Below, in pieces: positions 10,666-22,771 of a stretch of 64,000 nucleotides of DNA. The position numbers and the translations under genes were made by a program. This stretch comes from Zygnema cylindricum (lineage: Eukaryota; Streptophyta; Zygnematophyceae; Zygnematales; Zygnemataceae): NCBI GenBank assembly GCA_037447655.1, contig JBBHKE010000999.1:49768-113767 (forward strand). Reading direction: 5' to 3'. The notes under the pieces are model-generated. The model did no database searches. It was not told the DNA's origin and saw only the letters and a program-made list of their open reading frames with translations. Each line of letters opens with the position of its first letter. The first letter of the stretch is position 1.

Positions 10666-12386
10666 AAATCCAAGACTTCCATCCATTCCACCTTCGGAAT
10701 TTGAGGGAGGGAGAAAGAGCAGCAAAAGGATAGAGGAAAAACAGGCCGCTCATAAGGTAACTTAGCTATCTCACCCAGATGAGCCTCAATCTTACTCAGA
10801 GGCAGTGAATAGTCCAGAGAAATAAAGATGGATTAGAGCCATAAATGATGAGATGGCCTCTATCATTGAAGCAAATACTTGAGAACTAGCGCATTGTCCT
10901 CCAAACAAAAAACTTATTCGGTGTAAATGGGTATTTTAATTAAAACTGAACCCAGATAATACCATTGAGAGATATAAGGCTCGATTGGTGACGAAAGGGT
11001 TCACCCAAAAGGAGGGGATTAAATATAAGTAGACCTTTGCTCCAGTTGTTCGATTCCCACCAGTAAGGATTCTCCTCAGTCTGGCAACAGCGGAAGACAT
11101 GGAAATACACCAGATGGACATTAAGACTGCTTTTCTTAGAAATTTTCATGAGGCAACCCGAGGGGTTGGTGGAAGAAGGAGAAGAGAGCAAACTCTGCAG
11201 GCTCATAAAGTCCATATATGGACTGAAGCAGGCTTCTCGACAGTGGAATAAGAAACTAGATGAGTTTCTCACCTATTTGAGATATATCCGGATTAGCTTT
11301 AACCATTCTATCTATATATTTGAAGATGATAATGGTGTCATTTTTTTGCAATTTATGTGGATGATCTGCTTATATTGAGTAAATCTTTGGAAAAAATCGA
11401 TAAGGTAAAGAAAGATCTTAGAAGCAAATGTGATATGAAGGATTTAGGGGAGGCAAGATATATTTTGGGGATTCAAATACAGAGAGATAGGGGGAAGAAG
11501 ATTATCATACTTACTCAGAAAGAAGCAATAGGTAATATGCTTGAGAAATTCCAGATGGAAATTGCTAACAGTTGTACTACTCCCATGGACTTGAAAAAAG
11601 TAAGTGATGAAGTGTAGAAGGAGGAGTGATGATCTTAGATGATCAGATGAGTCCACAGGAGAGAGAGTTTATGAAGTCCATCCCTTATAGACAGGTTGTA
11701 GGAATTTTAATCTATTTCATGAATTGTACCAGGCCGGACATAGCGGCAACAGTTGGAGTACTCAGTAGGAATCTTAATGATCCTAGGAAGAGAGACTAAG
11801 AGGTAGCCAAGAGAGTCATGAGATGTCTGGTGGGAACGAGAGAGTTATGGTTGCATTTGGGAGGGGAGCACACTGACATCACTACTTGGAGTGATGCCAG
11901 TTATGGGGACGCACCTATGAGAAGACGCACCTATGAGAAGATGCACTTCTGGGTATGTGTTGTACGTTGGGGAAGGTGCTTGCTGTTGGAGTAGTAAGCA
12001 ACAAAAGGTTGTAGCTCAGTCTACTATAGAGGCTAAGAACATGGCCTTTTGTTCTGCTGTGAAAGAGTTGATGTGGGTCAAGTCCTTGTTGCAAAAACTA
12101 AGGTATATAAGAAGGAAGGGAGAGCATGAAGTGTTTTGTGATAATCAAGCTGCCATTGCAATTGCAGCTAATCCAAAACATCATTTTAAGGCTAAACATA
12201 GGGACATAAGATTAGTTTTTGTAAGAGAAAAAGTTGAGATTAAAATCGTGAATCTTGTATATAGATCTGATGAGGAAATGGTAGCTGATATGATGACAAA
12301 ACCGGTGCCTTCTCCCAAGTTAAAATACTGCAGAGAAAAATGTGGATAAAAACTGATATATAAATTGGACTAGAAAATAAGAGGAG
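10666..12386 (+). pseudogene. Copia family-B RT and RNase H remnant (B1, right part)
   Basis: Continues the family-B element interrupted at 4315. Pieces in several frames match RT (VRFPPVRILLSLATAEDMEIHQMDIKTAF without breaks only in part, MRQPEGLVEEGEESKLCRL, SIYGLKQASRQW, then a frame break at the YVDD region near 11345). RNase H pieces are RRCTSGYVLYVGEGACCWSS, CDNQAAIAI and RDIRLVFVREKV. In-frame TAG/TAA/TGA codons occur throughout. A 14-bp direct repeat of 'gacgcacctatgag' near 11907-11935 also disturbs the RNase H frame. It ends in the polypurine tract next to the LTR at 12387. Confidence 0.85.
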
Positions 12387-12452
12387 TGTTGAAATTACTA
12401 GTTTTATATGGTATTTTCTAGGTCTAAATTTATTACAAATAGAAAAAGGAAA

Positions 12453-12911
12453 AAGGCGGGCAGCCTGTCTCCACCTCCTCTCTCTACCCACCATATTTGT
12501 CGTAGTCACTGAGGGATGGAGAGGGTGGCTGAGACATGGCTGTCCTAGCTTAAGCAGGCAGGGCTATAGAGTGACTTATGTCACTCTCAACAAAAGGTTG
12601 AGTCCTGTAGGACTTGAACCTCAGACCGGCAGAGCACGGCGTAGCCGTTTGCTCTAGCCTGTCTGTCGTAGAAGTCCGTTAGAAGGCGGGCAGCCTGTCT
12701 CCACCTCCTCTCCCTACCCACCATATTTGTCGTAGTCACTGAGGGATAGAGAGGGTGGCTGGGACATGGCTGTCCTAGCTTAAGCAGGCAGGGCTATAGA
12801 GTGACTTATGTCACTCTCAACAAAAGGTTGAGTCTTGTAGGACTTGAACCTCCGACCGGCAGAGCGCGGCGTAGCCGTTTGCTCTAGCCAGTCTGTCGTA
12901 GAAGTCGGTTA
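12453..12911 (+). repeat. Two-copy tandem duplication (230 bp) inside LTR B
   Basis: The block starting 'aaggcgggcagcctgtctcc' at 12453 is repeated at 12683 with only a few differences. Each copy contains one whole antisense tRNA-like segment (12600-12672 and 12830-12902). The LTR at 18816 has one copy. Confidence 0.9.
12600..12672 (-). other. Antisense tRNA-like segment in LTR B (first copy)
   Basis: Minus strand: A-box-like AGGCTAGAGCAAACGG, then B-box GGTTCAAGTCC. The second copy at 12830-12902 is almost the same. Confidence 0.5.
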
Positions 12912-13613
12912 GGATATATTAGGCTTGATATATATTTAAACATATTACAACCATGAATTCAATTAACGGAATGACAAACGAAGGAACATAGAACTAAGTA
13001 TTATATAGTGCGAACATAATCTCGCACAAAAACAAATGAATCTGATATTTGTTTTGACGACAGACATTTAATGTCGGATTTAATCTGACGGTGTTTATCA
13101 TTGCCGAGATCGCGGAATAGTCACTTTGGCGTTTATGGACGTGGCATGACGTGGCGCCACGCGGAGGGATGACAAGGAATTCCGGCAAACATAAAGACAA
13201 GTTAAAAGTGGACACGCGTCCACTTAATGGCGTTGCCGTACATAGGCCGTACAGAAAGTATATCTGCCATTGTACTTTTTTGTACCCTACAGTGATCTCA
13301 TTGGTTCGTACTTCAATAGATAGGGGTTGTGAGAGGGATTTAGGACTTAGAGAATTTGGTAGATAAGTACCTCTCTCCCTTTAAGACATTGTATAAACTT
13401 GGCATTTTTGCCGACTCATAACTTATCGATTGGTTGGCTGTTTTCAGTGATTCTTTTTGCTACAAACTCAAGGGAGTCCAAGTTGCATAGGGGTGCAGTC
13501 AAATTGTCAGTTTTCCTTCTTCGACAGCAGCGGTTGTGGCTTGAAGTGGGTTAGTTAAATAATATCTAGAGGCTTCCTCTATTCTGTAGTTCAATGGAGG
13601 ATAGAGAATTGCA

Positions 13614-16600
13614 AGTTTGGTGGAGATCTATAGAGCTGGTACTATTCAATAGCTCCAGTTGGCTGAGCAAAAGCTAGTGAGTTACACTTACATTGGAGGA
13701 GAGATGTTAGATTATTGTAATGATCTTCCTTCTTTGTAAATGGAGATGGAAAGTGCCGCGCGGACAGGTAAAATGAAGATGAAAGTTAACTGTCTCATCA
13801 TGAAGTTACCAGAGGAGTACGAGAAAATAGTTTACCAAGCATAGGAAATGACTAATAGTTCATGGTAGTGGACTACACTCGTCCGGATGATACCTGTGCA
13901 AGAAAACACCATAGATATTAGGAGAGGAGGAAAGAGCATTCAAGCTCTAGCTGTAGGAGGGGACCGATGGGGAAAGGACCCGAAGAAACCGTACAAACGG
14001 GAAAGAGATCAGCTTGCAAAACCAATGACCCCAAAGGGCTTTTGTCATTTTTGCAAAAGTCGAGACACTTTATCACGGATTCTGTCTAGCTGTCGGAGCT
14101 GAGGCTCTAAGAGAACCGTGGAGGGGGTTTTTCCGGAGGGAAGAAATAGGCACTTGTGGTCACAAAAGTGATAGGAGAAACCGAGGACAAATCCTTTGAG
14201 GAGGATGGGGAGCTTCCTCTTGACGAGAGTTTGGAGGAGAAGGAGATCCCTCGGAGACAGAAGTGTGCTCTTCGAACAATTCGGGAAGCTCCAAAGGAAG
14301 GATGGATCATCGACTCAAGTGCATCCATACATATGTGTCGTGATAAACAACTCTTCACTAAGCTAAGAAAGATCCCTACTGTAGAGATAAAGTATGGGGA
14401 TGGGAGAGTGGATACTACAGATCTAGTGGGGTCATTAGATCTGAAAGTCTTAGTGGAGGGTAAGACTTCTATACTCACATTCTCAAATGTACTCTACATT
14501 CCTGAGCTGAGTAAAAATCTTCTCTCTACGTCTGTGTTAGATGACAAAGATTTTGATACCTTCACTAGAAAAGGAGTCTTCACAGCTAAGTTTGGGGATG
14601 AATTTTACTTCACGGCAGTAACGGGTTGCCAAGGCATGTTTAGGCATAACCTGAGTAATGAAAAGAAGAATGCTTACTATGTTGGTGTTCCTAAGTTGAT
14701 GATTTGGCATAAGCAGTTGGGGCATGTGCATTTTGATAGGTTGAGGGAAATGAACAAGCTCAGTGTAGTAGAAGGCATTCAGTTTGGTGATAATGAAATG
14801 GTGGATGATAGTAGTGGATGTGCTCAGGGAAAAGCTCACAAACTTCTTTTTCCCAAAGCCGTTACATATAGGGGGGAAAAGGTACTAGATCTAGTCCACA
14901 CAAATATATGGGGACCTGCAAGAGTACCTTCGGTTGGAGGGAAGAGGTTTATGTTAACAATAACTGATGACTAGTCTAGGAACTCCAGAGTCTACTTCCT
15001 AAAAACAAAGTCTGAAACACCAACTTACTTCAAGGAATATAAACCCTAGAGTGAAAAATTGCATGGAACCCCCTTTAAGAGAATAACGAGTGATAATGGG
15101 GGAGAATATACCTCTAACCAGTTTGAGGAATACCTGAGAGATGAGGGATTTCAGCACCAGAAAATTGTACTATATTACTCGGAACAAAATGGAGTAGCTA
15201 AAAGATTGAACCGAACACTAAGAGATAGTGTGTGTAATATGTTGGCTGACAAGAGAATAGGAAAGAGATTTTGGGTAGAAGCCATAAACTGTGCAAACTA
15301 CATTAACAATAGAGTCCTTACCTCCACCGTAAAGGGAAAGACACCTTATGAGAGATGGGTTGGAAGGAAACCAAATATCTCACACCTTAAAGTATTCGGT
15401 AGCCAAGTTTACAGTCTTGATATAGATAAGAAAAACTGAAAACTAGATGCTAAGGGCAAACCTGGATACTTTGTAGGATATGATGAGGATGTCAAGGGAT
15501 ATAGAGTCTATAACTTAGCAAAGCAAGATATTATTCTGGTCAAACACTTAGTTGTTATGGATGAAGGGAAGTCATTTGACCCCTTCAAACATACCAAAAA
15601 GATAAAAATTCGTTTTGAGTCTGAAAGCGAGGATAGTCTTGCCTTTCCCGAAAAGGACATGAGTGAAAGAATGATTGCAGATTCAGGGAGATCTAGGATA
15701 CATGAGATCTACCGGACACCTCATATATTTTAATGGACTTCGACGAGATAGAAGAGAAGGAATTGAACCGCCTTCTATGAATAGGGTAGACGATGATACA
15801 GTAAGGAGAAACCCGAGACTTCTTTCCGTTCGAGCTTCAGAAGTTGAGGGAGGGAGAAAGAGCAACAAAAAGATACAAGAGAAACACGCTGCTCATAAGG
15901 TAACTAAGCTATCTCACCCTGATGAGCCTCATTCATACTTGGAGGCAGTGAACAACCCTGAAAAAGACGGATGGATTAGAGCCATAAATGATGAGATGGC
16001 TTTCATCATGGAAGCAAATACTTGGGAACTAGCGGATTGTCCTATGAATAGAAAACATATTGGCTATAAATGGGTATTTAAACTAAAACTAAACCTAGAT
16101 AATACCATTGAGAGATACAAAGTTCGTTTGGTAGCAAAGGGGTTCACCCATAAAGAAGGGATTGACTATGAGGAGACGTTTGCTCCAGTTGTTCCGTTCC
16201 TATCAGTAAGGATTCTCCTCAGTCTGGCAGCAGCGAAAGACATGGAAATACACCAGATAGACATTAAGACTGCTTTTTTTAATGGTGAGTTAGAGGAAGA
16301 AATTTTCATGAGGCAACCGGAGTGGTTCGTGGAGGAAGGAGAAGAGAGCAAAGTTTACAGGCTCATAAAGTCCTTGTATGGGCTAAAGCTGGTTCCCCGA
16401 CAGTGGAATAAGAAACTAGATGAGTTTCTCACAGGTCTCGGATATATCAAGATCAGCTCTGATCATTCTATCTATATGTTTGAAGATGAGAATGGTGTGA
16501 CTTTTACTGCAATTTATGTGGATGATTTGTTGGTGTTAAGTCTTTGGAAAAGATCAATAAATTAAAGAAAGATCTTAGAAGCGGATTTGACATGAAAGAT

Positions 16601-16657
16601 TTAGGGAAGGCAAGATATATTTTGGGAATTCAAATGGAAAGAGATGGGGGGGAAAGG
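13614..16657 (+). pseudogene. Copia family-B gag, protease, integrase and RT start (B2)
   Basis: The gag begins abruptly in mid-protein (EIYRAGTIQ region) right after the LTR, so leader and gag N-terminus are deleted. Stops follow throughout gag and the zinc knuckle is broken (CHFCKS, then frame change). The frame at 14156-14974 holds the protease (IIDSSASIHMC, where DSG has become DSS) and the integrase zinc domain, and ends at a TAG. The first core Asp reads Asn (VHTNIWGP). A second piece (15059-15439) holds SDNGGEYTSN and EQNGVAKRLNR, with the catalytic Glu changed to Lys. RT begins about 15870 and reads to YVDDLLVLS (16520), then breaks. It is interrupted by the solo LTR at 16658. Confidence 0.88.
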
Positions 16658-17973
16658 TGTTGTTTTTGAAAAGTTAGTTTCGTGCGAACACATCGTTTCG
16701 TGCGTACGCGATGTTTCGTGCGTACGCATTTACGCGATATATTGTGGAGGTTCGAAAGGATTTATGGATTGGGGAATTAAATGTACACATAAAATTAATG
16801 GAGTAATTGAGTGGCGCGAAATGTGAGAGGAAATGGACGGCGGATCGCGAAGCAATCCGACGTGTGATAATCGACGAAGATAAAATGGTACGTCGCACGT
16901 ACGAAACATAATGCGACAGATGAAATTTATTACATGGGACGCCGCCGGTACGGAGCGTCGTATTTGACAGGTGTACTTTAAGTTGTCGCTTATTGCGATA
17001 TGCATTTATCGAAAATGACGTGTACCTTGAATGCGACAAGGCGCATTTATGACGAAGTACGTGATTTCGGTACGGACAGGATTTGGATCGTACGAATTGA
17101 TTTCGGCAAGTTGTTCGAGGTACACGTGGAGGGCGGACGACGTCCGCCGATATTTTTAAGGGACCACATTGTTTTTATGACACATTATCTAGTGGACCGT
17201 ACATATGCGATGTCGGTTCACTACGTGGACTTATCGACAAGTGACTAAGCAAGTTGTCACTTATGACGCGGATTTTTGGATGCGTCGGTGTAAATATTTG
17301 AAGCGTCAATGTTTTGTCTTATTTGAATTAATGATTTAGTGTTGATTAAAATAGTTATATTTTACGTGATTAATGAGGATATCGACACTTTAATTTATGT
17401 GTCGTATTTGCAGACAAGTGTACGCTTACGATTGCTTGACTTTCAGGTGTACGCTTACGATAAATAGGATATTGTGACAGATACGTAATGTATGTTGGTT
17501 ATTTTGACACTTAGTGATTCATTGACAGCTCACAAGTGTATATATAGGAATGAGCTTTGTTAGGAATTAATAATCAATGCTGGTTAGAAAAGTAGGGACC
17601 GAAGATGTAGACTTTTAGGGTTGCCGATTAGGTCATGCATTTGAGTAATATGTTTATTGATATACTTTTGTTTTATCTAATGTTTATGTGAGATTGCACT
17701 CTTTTGTTATTATTTATTTATGTTGTTTTGTATATGTTTGATATGCATTGTTTATGCATTTGTCCTAGGGTTTGTTTATGTCGATTATTCCATCAAACCT
17801 TAGATGTTGACATAGGGTTTATTTATGTTGATTATTCCATGAAACCCTAAATGTTGTTGTATGTTAAATGGAGGATGCATTTCAAATGATTGTTCGTCGA
17901 CCTATTTTTTTCTTAGCTTTTTGCATGATAGCTTGGGTGGCTTCTGCGGTCTATTTTAGACCAAAGAACAACA
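16658..17973 (+). mobile_element. Solo LTR of a different retrotransposon (family D)
   Basis: A 1,316-bp insertion with terminal inverted TGTTG...CAACA. It is flanked by AAAGG on both sides (16653-16657 and 17974-17978), a 5-bp target duplication. It interrupts family-B RT between the 'ggaattcaaatggaaagaga' and 'acttactcagaaagaagcaa' segments. There is no coding match inside. A TATA-like 'gtatatatagga' lies near 17540. The first 100 bp repeat 'tttcgtgcgtacgc'. A clean solo LTR implies removal of the internal region by LTR-LTR recombination. Confidence 0.88.
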
Positions 17974-18815
17974 AAAGGATCATTAGACTTACTCAGAAAG
18001 AAGCAATAGGTAATATGCTTGAGAAATTCTAGATGAAAAAAAGCAAACAATTGTACCATTCCCATGGACTTAAAGAAAGTAAGTGATGGGAGTGTAGAGG
18101 GAGGAGTGATAATCTTAGATGATCAGATGAGTCCAAAGGAGAGAGTGTTTATGAAATATATTCCTTATAGACAGGTTGTAGGAAGTTTGATCTACTTTAT
18201 GAACTCTACCACGCCGGACCTAGCGGCAGCAACTGGAGTTCTCAGTAGTAGTTTGAACCATCCTAGGAAAAGAGATTGGGAAGCAGCCAAGAGAGTCATG
18301 AGATATCTGGTAAGAACCAGAGAGTTATGGTTGCATTTGGGAGGGGAGCACACTGATATCACTACTTAGAGTGATGCCAGTTATGGGGATGCACTTATAT
18401 GAAGATGTACTTCTGGGTATATTTGGTATGTGGGGGAAGATGCTTATTGTAGGAGCAATAAGCAACAAAAGGTGGTTGCTCAGTCTAAAATGGAGGCTGA
18501 GTATATGGCCTCTTGTTCTGCTGTGAAATAGTTCGGTATATGAAGGAGGGAGTGCATGAAGACTTTTGTGATAATCTGGTTGTTATTGCAATTGCAGCCA
18601 ATCCAAAACATCATTTCAAAACTAAGCATATGGACATAAGATTGAGTTTCGTGAGGGAAAAGTTGAAAATAAAATTGTGAATCTTGTGCATAGGTCTGAT
18701 GAAAAAATGGTGGCTGACATGATGACCAAACCTGTGCCCTCTCCCTAGTTAAAATATTGTAGGGGAAAATGTGGGATGAAAGAAAAGTTAAAATTAGACT
18801 AGAAAATAAGGCGAG
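17974..18815 (+). pseudogene. Copia family-B RT end and RNase H (B2, right part)
   Basis: Continues from 16657. It shows the LDDQMSPKERVFMKYIPYRQ region, GSLIYFMN, then RNase H pieces (SDASY after a stop, CDNLVVIAI with the catalytic region altered, MDIRLSFV). Stops occur within the TTWSD region and after SCSAVK. It ends in 'actagaaaataaggcgag' before the 3' LTR. Confidence 0.82.
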
Positions 18816-19810
18816 TGTTAAAATTTGTGAAGTATTTTCTAGGTCAGAATTGCTGAGTAGAAAAACAAAAAGCGCAGGCAGTCTTCCTCCACCCCTCTCT
18901 CTATCCCCCATACTTTTTGTTGTCACTAAAGGAGAGATAGAACAGTGGCGCCATGGCTGCCTCAGCTTCATTAGGCAGGACTAAAGAGTGACCTTAAGTC
19001 ACTCTCAACAAAAGATTGATTCCGGCAGGAATCAAACCTCTGACTTGCAGAGCGTGGAGTAGCCGTCAGCTCTAACCATTCTGTCGTAAAAGTTCGCTAG
19101 AACATATAGGGTGTGATTACTACTTAAAGTGTTTTACGTCCTCTAAACCGATTAACGAAAATATGAATTTAAAGACATAGAACTAATAAAATATGGTGCA
19201 AACATGATTTCACACGAAACAAATGAATTGGACATTTGTTTCGACGGCAGAGATTACATTTTGGTTTTTATCCAACGCCGCACATCATCGTCGAGATCCT
19301 AGAGTGGTCACTTTGACTTTTTTTGACGTGGCATAACATGACGCCACGTGGAGAGATAATATTTGGTCGCGGGAATTCCAAGGAACCTATGGACGAGTAA
19401 AAATGGGACACGCGTCCATGTAATAGCCTTGTCGTACATTAGTCGTACAAAACGTACACCAGCAGTAGTACTTTTTGGTCACTACGGTAATATGATTGGT
19501 CCGTACTTTCAGTAGATAAGAGTTATTAGAGTGAATTAGGACTTGGTGAATTTTGGGATAAACAATCACCTCTCCCCTTGAGGGTTTATATAAAATAGGC
19601 ATCTTTGCCACCCCATAATTTATCGGCCGGTTGGCCTTTTTTAGTGATTCTTTTTGCTACGGACTCAGGAGAGTCCACGCTGAACACGGGTGCAGTCAAA
19701 TTTTCAGTTTTCTCTCTTGGGTAGCAGTGGTTGTGGCTTCAAGTGGGTTAGCTAAAAGCTATCTAGAGGCTTCCTAAATTCTATTGTCCAATGGAGGACA
19801 CAGAATTGCA
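18816..19810 (+). repeat. Copia family-B 3' LTR
   Basis: TGTTAAAATT...GAATTGCA (995 bp), homologous to 12387-13613 without the 230-bp duplication. The 3' flank (aagta) has no visible partner on the left, consistent with the B1/B2 LTR recombination. Confidence 0.85.
19019..19092 (-). other. Antisense tRNA-like segment in LTR B 3' copy
   Basis: Minus strand: A-box TGGTTAGAGC, 40 nt, B-box GGTTTGATTCC. This is the best A-box match of the set. Pairing in the T arm is partial. Confidence 0.55.
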
Positions 19811-21060
19811 AAGTAATCCTCCAGGCCTAAGCCGAGAATCCTATATCAGACATAACTCATGTTACCATACTTTCTTCTTTTCCTCCTCTAAAGCTTCCCA
19901 ATCTATGGTGACTGGCACAACCCATGTCATAGCCCTGCCTTAAGACTTCAACTTGTTAACCAATTTTTGAGCGTTGTTTAATACCCCGGTTAGATCCCCC
20001 ATATCTACATCTGGCGCCTCTGGATCTGTAGGTTTAGATCGCCATAGCCCCCCAGAAGGGAGAACTAGCAGGGATTTGTGAGAGGGTGTCTCCTTGGTTG
20101 TAACGGAAACATCTAGATCTGTTGGTTCAGATCGCCAAAGCCCTCTGGAAGGGCGAACTGACGGTAGTGCTCGAAAATGTCCTCTGGTGGTGGTTGACAC
20201 AAGAGGTGGAGAGGTTTCCTCCTTCGGGATAAGAGCGTATCTCCCCTTGCTATCACGATGGTCGAACCTCTTCCCCTTCGAAAGATCTTGCGATACTTTC
20301 CGGCAAGTACTTTCTCCTAGACGAGACCGAGAAGTGGTACGTCCCTTATGGTGCTTGCTGGTAGAGGTGTCCTGGGAGGAAAATTGGGAAGGGCAGTAAG
20401 TTAGAGCCCTCTAGGGCCGATCCTCTACCAACTGTGAAGAGCTACTCTCGGAGGAATTGATCAAAATATCAACTACCCCTCCCACCGGTCAAACCACACG
20501 AGCTCGATCAGTCCGGGCCACTCTTTGCACCAACTCTTTCTTCACCTTCAACTCATGAAGGTCGTGAAAAGCAAAGAGTTCCTTCCGTCCAAAACGATGA
20601 AGAATTGCCACTACTGGAGGGTCACTCGGAATCTTGGCCCTATGGATCTAGGATCGGGTGTGGAAACCAACTTTTGGAAAATGGCCCGGAATTGGTTCCG
20701 TATGGGCCAACCTCTTTTGCCAGGAAGTGGGAGATACTTTCCTTTTTCCCTCGACTTTGGCCCGCGCAGCCTCGGCCAAAGAGGGGAATTGCTTTGGTGT
20801 GAGGAAGGGCGGAGGCGGAGGAGCGACTTCATCAGGTGGTTCCTTAAGTGGGGAATTAAACATGGAGGCCCCTTGGACTGCTTCCTCGGGCCTGTGAGAA
20901 TTCCTTCCTGGAGCGAAATCTTCCAGACAATCTCTCTCTCTTCGGACGGAATACCTGAGGTTCTCCTTTTTTGAGCATCTCCTCCCCCCATGGGATGATG
21001 GAAACTAGAAAGATGGAAGAGAATAGAAAATGGAAACCCTAACTCTTCCACAAGAGAGAT
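19811..21060 (-). pseudogene. Decayed minus-strand, proline-rich gag-like sequence
   Basis: Minus-strand frames contain a proline-rich run followed by FLTPKQFPSLAEAARAK. This resembles the start region of plant retroelement gag/ORF1 proteins only in general character. Further downstream is SRGLWRSEPTDLDV and a second copy GGLWRSKPTDPEAPDV, ending at a stop at 19940. Frame changes separate the pieces. I do not recognise a specific family. The call rests on composition and on the lack of any intact frame. Confidence 0.35.
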
Positions 21061-22771
21061 TCCAAAGTCAACACAAAAAAAGCTCCTATCCCCTCTAATC
21101 CCAAATGACAGGTTGCTTTTTCAGTACTGTACTTTACCACTGGAAGTCTTAACAAATTCCCCCTCAAAACCCATTGTCCTGATCAAAGGGGTCGAGCAAA
21201 ACCGTACCGAAACCAAAAGGACTACCAACAAAACCACAAATGAACTTCCACGTAGAAATATATAAAGAAATATAGAAATAGAGTTGGCCGTTTCAAATTT
21301 AACAATTTCACCATGCCCCAAAAAAGAGAATAAAAGATAAAATAGATAGAATGGCTAAGCAAGCTCACATACCCCGACAATTTAAGATGACCACAAGAAA
21401 GGGGAAAACCCCTCCCGACGGTACCGAAAACAGGTATGATCCTCCTTCACTCTTTGGTGTCCGCAACTCGAGACCGACCGGACTCTTCTCGGTTTCAAAC
21501 ACAGTCAAAAATCACCCTAAGGAAGGATAGTGCGAACTACTCGCTCGGACTATGATTTCCCCAAAAGGCAGATCCAAAACCAATATGGCAATAGAGTCAA
21601 ATCACACATAAAACAAAGATTCTCCAACAGAAGGTTTGTTTTGGAATTTTTAGGGGTTTTCTCACGAGACAGTACTGAAAAAGCAACATGTCTCCTTCGG
21701 CCCTTAGTGCCATATACAACCAAGTTTTTCCATTTTCAGGTCCAAAAGTCAAAAGCAATACATGGAGCCAATGAGCAGAAAGAAAATGTTATACAATTGA
21801 CATAAGACAAAGTAAGCCGTAGTACACCTAGGGCAAAAAGTTATACTTCCAAATGCGGCTAGATCCGCGACTGAAAGTCAAAATTCGTTCCACTATTATA
21901 AGAAGTTATACTTCCAAATGCAGCTAGATCCGCGACTGAAAGTCAAAATTCGTTCCACTATTATAAGACACAGTACTGAAAATGACGCGGAAACGCCAAA
22001 CTTTGACCTGATGTAATTAATGGACCGAGAGTCAGTTGAACCTGAACTAAATTCCTACTAACATTTAACAGCCTAATCTAGATGAAAATCCGGAAATTTA
22101 CGTGGCGTCCCACAATGTACCCCTTTCTAGGGCTGGTGGCAAGTTGTCGCAGGTAACAGGATTGAAATCTTTGAAACGGAATAACTTTGTCATCCGGCCT
22201 CCGTTAGGCGCGAAATAAAGTTCGTTCCTCTCAATTTGAAGAATATCAGAATCTTGTCTAGTTTGGTGCACTTCCTCTTCCGTACTTTGATGACCGTACG
22301 GGGTAGTTTGAGGCCCGAAAATCGTGGGTAAATAAAGGTGTGCCGAATACGCATGCGAGCTTGAGAAACCTACAGGGAAATAGGGGGATGACGGATATGG
22401 CGAGGGACCAGGAGACGTCAACCGTGAGATGGAATCGATGGAGGTGAAATGAAGTTGGCAACGGAGCTTCAGATCTTCTTTTTTAGGGACTGTCCACATT
22501 TGGCGTTTCCTCCCCTTACATATCACCAACGCCAAATGTTGTAATTTTATTCTATTTAACTCAATGAATATGTCTAATTCTTTGTCTTTTTGTCACATCA
22601 TCCCCATGTTAGCATATACTTTTATTGTATTTTTTGGTCGGCACCATATTATAATAGACTTTTTATGCTAAATGGGATCATTGGCATCGTATTAGCATAA
22701 CATTTGATGCCAAATTAATCGAAACCGTTAGATAACATTAATATTCACTCTAATTGATTACAAAAAACTTA
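21061..22771. other. Intergenic; one unsupported minus-strand ORF
   Basis: An open minus-strand frame of 145 codons lies at 22098-22535 with no recognisable domain and no flanking splice or regulatory context. Apart from the 65-bp repeat listed separately, I see no other structure. Confidence 0.4.
21838..21967. repeat. Two-copy direct repeat (about 65 bp)
   Basis: 'agttatacttccaaatg..gctagatccgcgactg...' occurs twice back to back with a single internal difference. It is part of a non-coding stretch upstream (minus sense) of the gag-like sequence. Confidence 0.9.

Larger units (their letters stand above)
12387..13613 (+). repeat. Copia family-B LTR with internal duplication (shared by two elements)
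   Basis: TGTTGAAATT...GAATTGCA, homologous to 18816-19810. Family-B RNase H and a polypurine tract abut its left end, and family-B gag abuts its right end. It therefore serves as 3' LTR of B1 and 5' LTR of B2, as expected after recombination between LTRs. It is about 230 bp longer than its partner because of a tandem duplication. Confidence 0.85.

Noticed and set aside
17000-17248. 82-codon ORF in the solo LTR
   Set aside because: LTRs are normally non-coding and the sequence shows no known domain.
839-19092. LTR tRNA-like segments as functional tRNA genes
   Set aside because: A- and B-boxes fit, but acceptor and anticodon arms do not close well. I list them as tRNA-like only.
22098-22535. 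145-codon minus-strand ORF as a gene
   Set aside because: No recognisable domain, no plausible splice partners, and AT-rich transposon-like surroundings. Length alone is weak evidence.
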